From Vespula vulgaris (Eukaryota; Arthropoda; Insecta; Hymenoptera; Vespidae): a stretch of 64,000 bases of DNA. The DNA lies in the NCBI RefSeq assembly GCF_905475345.1, contig NC_066589.1:4273501-4337500 (forward strand), given 5' to 3'. The position numbers and the translations under genes were made by a program. This document shows positions 42,791-50,000 of this stretch, piece after piece (position 1 is the first letter of the stretch; each line of letters starts with the position of its first letter). The notes under the pieces were generated by a model. It was not told the DNA's origin, did no database searches, and saw only the letters and a program-made list of their open reading frames with translations.

Positions 42791-45700
42791 TTTAATAATT
42801 AGCTTATACAATTTCTCTTAGTGTTTTCTAGTTCTCACTTTCTCTCTCAAAACGACGACTCTTTGCCATCGACTGTCGAATATTTTTAAATGACTTACGA
42901 AATCACAAAAATATCATCGAGACGCCATTCCATATTCGAAATAATTTTTTTTTCTTTTTTTTTTTCTTTTTTTTTTTTTTTGTTTTTTTTTTTTTACAGA
43001 CATCGAATTTTACGACGCTACGGTGTTACCCATAATTATAATGAAAGACGCGACGCCATTGGTCACGAGGTAGCACACGCGACAGAGCTTGGAATCTAAG
43101 CCAAGGCTCAGCTATACTACTACCGTTGCCACTTCGACTATCGGCATTATATCACAACTAGAAGTAGTATATACCATGCTCCTAAACTCTTTACAACGCA
43201 CCGCTCCTGCACGTGTTCGATCAACGAGAAATTCCTTTTGCGTTTTTCCACTCTTACTATTACTACTACTTACAATTAGTTACCACGTCGCAACGTACTT
43301 GTATGCATGCAAGGGGTCTCTCATATACGCGGATAGTGTTAATTATCAGTCCGAGCTTTGGCATGCGAATAGCATTGAACGTCATCGAAGCATCACAGAA
43401 GGAAAATAGAAAAAATACATGTGGATTCTAACGAACGGATTACTCACTCGTCATTTCTTTTCTTTCCAATTATTTACTTCTTCTTTTCCATTTTTCTTTT
43501 ACTTCTTCCATTAATACGATGCAAAGGAAATTGCAAGTAATTATTTATCGTTTCGATTTGACGAAAAGTTTGAACGGAACTGTTGAAAAGATATATCGTT
43601 ACAACAAGAGAGTGTACAGAGAGATCCAAATAAAAAGAGAGAGAGAGAGAGAGATTGCTCGGCACGAAATGTACAATCATAGTAAATTGTCGCAATTTAC
43701 GAGATAATTCGAGGTAACGAGTAGCTAGATGAAATGATCGTCGATGGCATTCACGTTTTCTTAGAGGGTTCTCTCTCTCTCTTTCTTTTTCGTCTCGTTT
43801 TGTCTTGTCTTGTCTCGTATCGTCCCGTCTCGTCTCGTATCATCGTTGAACCTTAGCTCGGGGCGGAGGATTCCGCCGCACCGGTTGAGAAGGAAGGTGC
43901 GCGAACGAACGAGCAGCGAAAGGAGACGTGGGCAGGGAAGACAAGCAAGGCGAGCGCACACGCGCACTGGAATTATCCTCGTCAACGAATACTGCCGTTT
44001 CGTAATCCGCATCGGTAGTCAACGCGTATATCGCCATCTTAGCTCGCAGCGCCTATCGTAATTCATTCGCACATTCCCACCTCTTTCTATCCACTCGTAA
44101 TGATTTCCCTCGCGGTTGGTTCCTCCTAACATCCTGACAATAAGGGAGATTCGTTTCACTCGTCGCAACCTGTTTCTAAGAATCGTTCTGGTAAACTTTA
44201 TTGCGATCCATAGCTCATTCGTAAAATCTTCATTCGTAACGTCCTCTGTTTGAAATAGGATTAATTTAGTTGGTTGCATGTTCAAAAGTATATCGTAGGT
44301 CAATCACTAGGAGAATTAGTGATAATTTATTCGTCCTTCGTCGCAGTAAGATTCCATTGAATCGCGAAGAAAGAGAGAGAAATATTTTATTCTCGATCCC
44401 GACATGAGGACAAGTAGTACGATTATAGTCGATGGTTGGTCTAACTTAAAAATAAAAGTACGAAGAAAGAAAATAGAAAGTAACGGTTTAATGGAAGAAT
44501 ATAATGAGAAAAACACTTCGCGTTAAAGCTGCAGTACCAATATATAATAAAATAAAAGGAAGTTACCGATTGTATGGAGATACTCTAAGAGCATATGTAT
44601 TTACGTATAAAAAATTCATTGACGGTATTTTTTACAACGCAATCTACAAAAAACTTTGTGTAAGTCATTGTGTGAAATATTATCTGTATTTGCCTATCAC
44701 GTCGCGATATAGCTATATTTCTACGTATTAAAAGTTTCATCAAAATGTTTGCAAAGTACAATTATATTTGCATATAATACAGACCATTTCGATTTACTTT
44801 GCGTGTGAAATAATTGAGAGTATGTTAAATCTGTAAATTTTCAGACTTATCTCTATGAATCATTTTTCTAACTTTGTAAAACGTAGAACAATTTTTTATT
44901 TTTTTTTTTTTCTCTTTTTTATTTTATCCTTTGATCGCACCATTCTCTCGTTCGCAGCAATACTTTGTTTTCTTGGTATGCGTGCATGTGTAAATATTCT
45001 TACTATGCAAGAAGGACTCCTCGCTTGTTGCGCAGCATTAATAACGACGCATTGACTTCGTGAAGAGACGAGATTCGCCCTTCCGAAGAGAAATGCATAC
45101 CCTTTTAAAAATTCTTCGTCCTTCACCTTTGGATTAAAGAAAAAATATGACCTCTTCGATTTCATCCGTTCGAATGTATTTACGGAAAGATTATATAATT
45201 AACGATGGAAATGATGTGGTAGTGGTATTATAATACTTTTTAACTAAAATCAATTCTTATTGATAGTTGAAAAATATTTATCGAAACTTCACACATCTTC
45301 TAGCATTATACATATTGCGGTTATTCTTGATTCGTGAAGCGGAGAAAGTGTGCGAAAAGGGGAGTCAAGAATGGTGCCGGTTAGTAAGAATAGGACAAAA
45401 AAGTATTGTGTGTACGTGTATATGTACGGGTCGCGCGATGTTGGAATTACAATGACGATGGGAAAGGAAAACGAGACAAGAAAAAGATCGCTGACTCGTG
45501 AGAGAAAAGAAAAAGAAGGAAAGAGAATAGATGCGAGAGAAAAGGCATATTCGCGAGCATTGATGTATAATAGCAAACAATAATACCGTACAATGGAAAA
45601 TTTTCTTTTATGTATATCTGCTAGTTATATCACCCTGATTTGTTAATAAATTAGAAAATTATTAATAAAAAAAATACTTTATTATACAGCCTAAAAAGAG

Positions 45701-47013
45701 TGATTGTGTGGTGTCACGATCAATATTTCATATTCTCTTTCACGATCCTTTCTTTTGATAATTTTAACTCTTACTTTCGTCGAATCATTCGCATGTGACT
45801 TATCGTCATCGATAGGTGATGTTATATTTTTACGTTATATTATTTATATCGTTTGATAACTGCATCAATTTTTTTACCTGACAATTCTAAATCTAACATT
45901 TCGTATTACTATGTTAGAATATATACTATACACTCGAGAAATTTTATGAGCTTATTTAACGATAGTGACTATGTGTATACTGAAAAGTAAAAAAGAAATA
46001 ATAATATAATAACGTTAATAAATGTATGGAATTTATTATATTATCCTTACCGCATGATTTCGTCTTTATGTCTATGATCCATTTTGAAAATGATTTAGCA
46101 GAATATTTTCGAGCATATTAATCCTTACTTCGAAATGTGAATGAAATAATAATTTATTCTTTCTGAAAGTTTTTTATACAGATGATTGGATATCTTTGTC
46201 CACTTGAAAAAGAAATAAATCAGAGACAGAATGATACATGCGTGATGACGTTTAATGATTGTTCGAGTTAATAGTCATAGAACGTGATTCATATTTTCGT
46301 AGAAAATAGCAGGCCCATCGAAGCGTTTGATTTACCTGTTTAGTCGACGAGAAGCCGGTCTTGCGCTCGCATCTAGATATTTAAATAAATAATTAATAAA
46401 TAAGATAAAACTTAATCGGAAATTCGTAAAAAAAGAAACTACCTCATAAATAATGTAGAATCGCATGACGTGTGTTCAATTCATTCAAAGGAGTTCCAGA
46501 TTACTAAGGACTAAGGATACGTATCCGATTTCATCGAAAATCATAGGTATTCGAATTAATCAAACATAAATACGCGAGTTTATTCGAATAAAAAGATCTA
46601 AATAGGATTTATGAAATAAATAAGATTTTCTTTATAGTCTGCCATTGTCTTATTTAAATTTGAGATTGAATTAGAAGTTTGAGATCGATCAATTTTGCCA
46701 TTAGATTTGCGATTGATTATTTATTTTTCTTAACGATCTATGGACTTCTCCGAATATATTAATTTCTTGATAGTCCAACGTATACGTAATTGGCTTACCG
46801 GAAATGTCTTGTTAATGGGACTGTGAATTAATTCAAAACACGTTTAATAATAACAAGAATATTCTGTGCGCGCATGTAATTGTAAGTTTATACACTTTCT
46901 ATCTACCGCTTTATGATAATTTCGATAAGTAAATCAACTACTCGAATCAAACGATCGAGTATCGCTCGTCAGAGATAAAAAGAAAGGACAGATATTTTTA
47001 TTAATTTATTATT

Positions 47014-47057
<44 letters not shown>

Positions 47058-50000
47058 TGTATTAAGTGTAATATTTGTAAAAAATAACACTTTATTCGTA
47101 AGTCAATGGATTAAAAATCTACAAGGATAAAATAAATATTAATTATACAAAAAAGTTCTCTACGATGTTATTGAGAAACCAATAATTAGGTCAATCATTA
47201 TTTTATATTGCGTAGGTGCGTAAGTGCCTGCATTTAATATCATTAATGAATTCATAATACCTCGTAAAAGGACGATGAAATATACTCGTAACCTTTAACA
47301 CAGTAATTTTTATACGAACGAAAGAATGCTTAATCGATAATAAGAAATAGTATCTACTTCAACATGAAGCCGATGTGTACGTAATATAGAATGACATCGA
47401 ATCAAGATTACTTCGAAATATGCTTTATAAATCAATATAAAACGACGATTTTTTAATTACTTAGAACGTTATAAATTTGAATTTATGTAAACGTTTTTAT
47501 TTTAACAAAACGTATATATACACATTTGTTATTGAGTTTTTATAACATTTTTGTAAAACGCTTCATACATACGATTCACTTTAAAACGCTTTAGTTGTTA
47601 CTAGAAAATAAAATAAAAGAATATGCGGCGTAAACATATAAAAAAAGAAAAAGAGAAAGATACAAAAAAATCATGAAAAAGAGAAGAACAAGAGTAAAGA
47701 AAAGAACACGTAAGGAATACTCTATTTTATAATAACTTTGTCGTTTTTCGACAAACTTATATCAAGTAATACTTTGAATGAACTTAGAGTACAACTACGA
47801 GTAATAGCCTGATCGCAACTGAGAATTAAAACGGTGATTCGACGCAAATTTACATATCTCGTACGTCTCAAGGAAGATAATTATCCCAGTTAGCGAGGCG
47901 AGGCAGAATAGGGCGGGGCGGGGTGAAGCACTGAACATGGCCAGTGCAACAAGAAAGAAAGAGAGAGAGAGACACGCATTCCGTGAGATTTCAAAGTAGC
48001 GCGTAATCCGGTATGAGACGATTCTCTTTCCCTCTAATCCTAACCAGTTTCGTAGTCGATAGAATGCGACAACGCATCCAATCGCGTTTCGAATAATCAT
48101 TGAATCGCAGAAACTCGTACGGCTTTTAACAGATCTTTCTATTCTTTTCTGTCTCCTTCTTCAAATCATCGCGATATTTTCTTGATTATATCGATAAACA
48201 ATGAATGATCAATAAGCTTGTATCATTTTTATTATTAAATAATAGAACTGAAAATCTCTCTCTCTCTCTCTCTTTCCTTTTCTTTTTTCGCTATTACAAA
48301 TTATCGTTAATACGATTTTTTTTCTCTGAAGATTTTTAGAAAGAGCAAGATTTTTTGTTAAGTATGCAATCATGATTTATGCTCACAGGTCCAAAGGTTA
48401 GCTGAATATGAAAGGTATCTCGGACAAGAAGCGAGAAATTTGTCAGAGAACGGAAACGGAACCGTCGGAAGTGGTTCCGTCTTACAACGTGGCCAACTCG
48501 AGGGTGATCTTCATCGTATCCAAGAGCTCTTTCCCGGTGACAATTTGCGACTGCATGAACGGGATGTCCTTACCACGGTACTATATAAATTTTCTATCTT
48601 AAGAAAAGACGATAAAAAACGGTATATTTGTAAGGCACTTTTTTCAACGCTCACCTTGGAGTTCGTACGCTTTCTTCTTTGCCATTATGTTTCTTTTCAC
48701 AAAAAAAAAAGAAGAAGAAAAAGAAGAAAGAAGAAATAAAAGTGATCTACCGTAGGTAAATTCTTTCTAACGTTTTAAGACAAGTTTTATAGACAATCAA
48801 GAGAATTAAACCAACAGAGATATTTCAGATATTTTGTACGAAGTGTTCGAAGAACTTCAACAAAAAGTGTAGATAATGATCGGTTTAGCTCGTAAAAAAT
48901 TGAGTAAGTCCATATAAGCGCGTTTCAAAAGAGTCTCTTTTACAAATGAATTCGGTGCGCTCGATAGCTTACCAATGAGTAAAGAAAAGTTTGTACGATG
49001 ATGGACTCTGTGAAAGATCGTTAAATGTATGCATATACGTGACAGGGAGATCGATGCACAACAAGACGATGTCGGAAGGAGGAAAAAAATGGGAAACGTG
49101 CGACTCGAACGACGAATCAAAGTCTCTTTGTTTACTTTACAGAAAATGAAGAGTCTGATTCGTAAGAGGAACGGTACAAATCCAGGCAGATTAACTAGAG
49201 TGTTGTCCCAAAAATCTCTAAATGTTTCAAATAATTCACCGCCCTCGAAGTCACCACCTAGAACATTTCTTTTGGAAACACCGGTACAATTTACAACGGT
49301 ACATATTTGATTTAATATTAATATTCAATCATTAAAATTTTAATGGCGTGTAATAAAAATATTGTGTTCTCCTTTCTCTCCCTTTCTTTTTACAGGGTAT
49401 GCAATCACAAGAAAGACATCTTTTCCTGTTCTCCGACCTCCTGCTGATCGCGAAAGCACGAAGCGGAGGAAACTTCAAGTTGAAACAATCCGTGAGGATG
49501 AGCGAACTCTGGCTCACCGCCGGTCATATAGATGACGTAGCGGAAACGAGCAAATCTCAGGAAACCAGCTTCGTACTTGGCTGGCCAACGACGAACGTCG
49601 TGGCTACCTTCATGTAAGTTCAACTTTCGACGCTTCCAAATTGAGAGAAAATATTACTGATTGTTCTGCCATTTCTTTTGATCAGAAACCTTAACTTTTT
49701 CTTCCGTCCATCTAATACGTTAATAATATTCAAGTGATATTTCAATATTCCAACTTTCGATTAAGTGATCAAATGGCAGATCAAATAAGAATGAAATAAA
49801 CATTATACGCGAGGCAAACGAAAAGAAAATAATAAAAGTAATCAAATTAACGTGGAAGAATCAAAAGAAAGAAAATATCTTTGAATTTTCCAGGACCGCA
49901 GCGGCAAGAGATCTTTGGTGGGGTCGTCTTACCGAGCTTGTACGAGAGGAAAGCATGAAGGAACCACCGGATACGAACATTCAAGTCGTGTATCACGACA

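Larger units (their letters stand above)
38033..48388 (+). other. Giant intron, last third
   Basis: No exon of the host gene is supported. It contains a GC-rich island with exon-like splice signals on the minus strand (40236-40353), a minus-strand open frame after a good acceptor (42327-42541), (AT)n at 41767-41804 and 42757-42788, a poly-T tract 42946-42996, a CpG-rich block at about 43850-44030, and (TTA)n at 47017-47055. The remainder is AT-rich without visible features. Confidence 0.65.
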
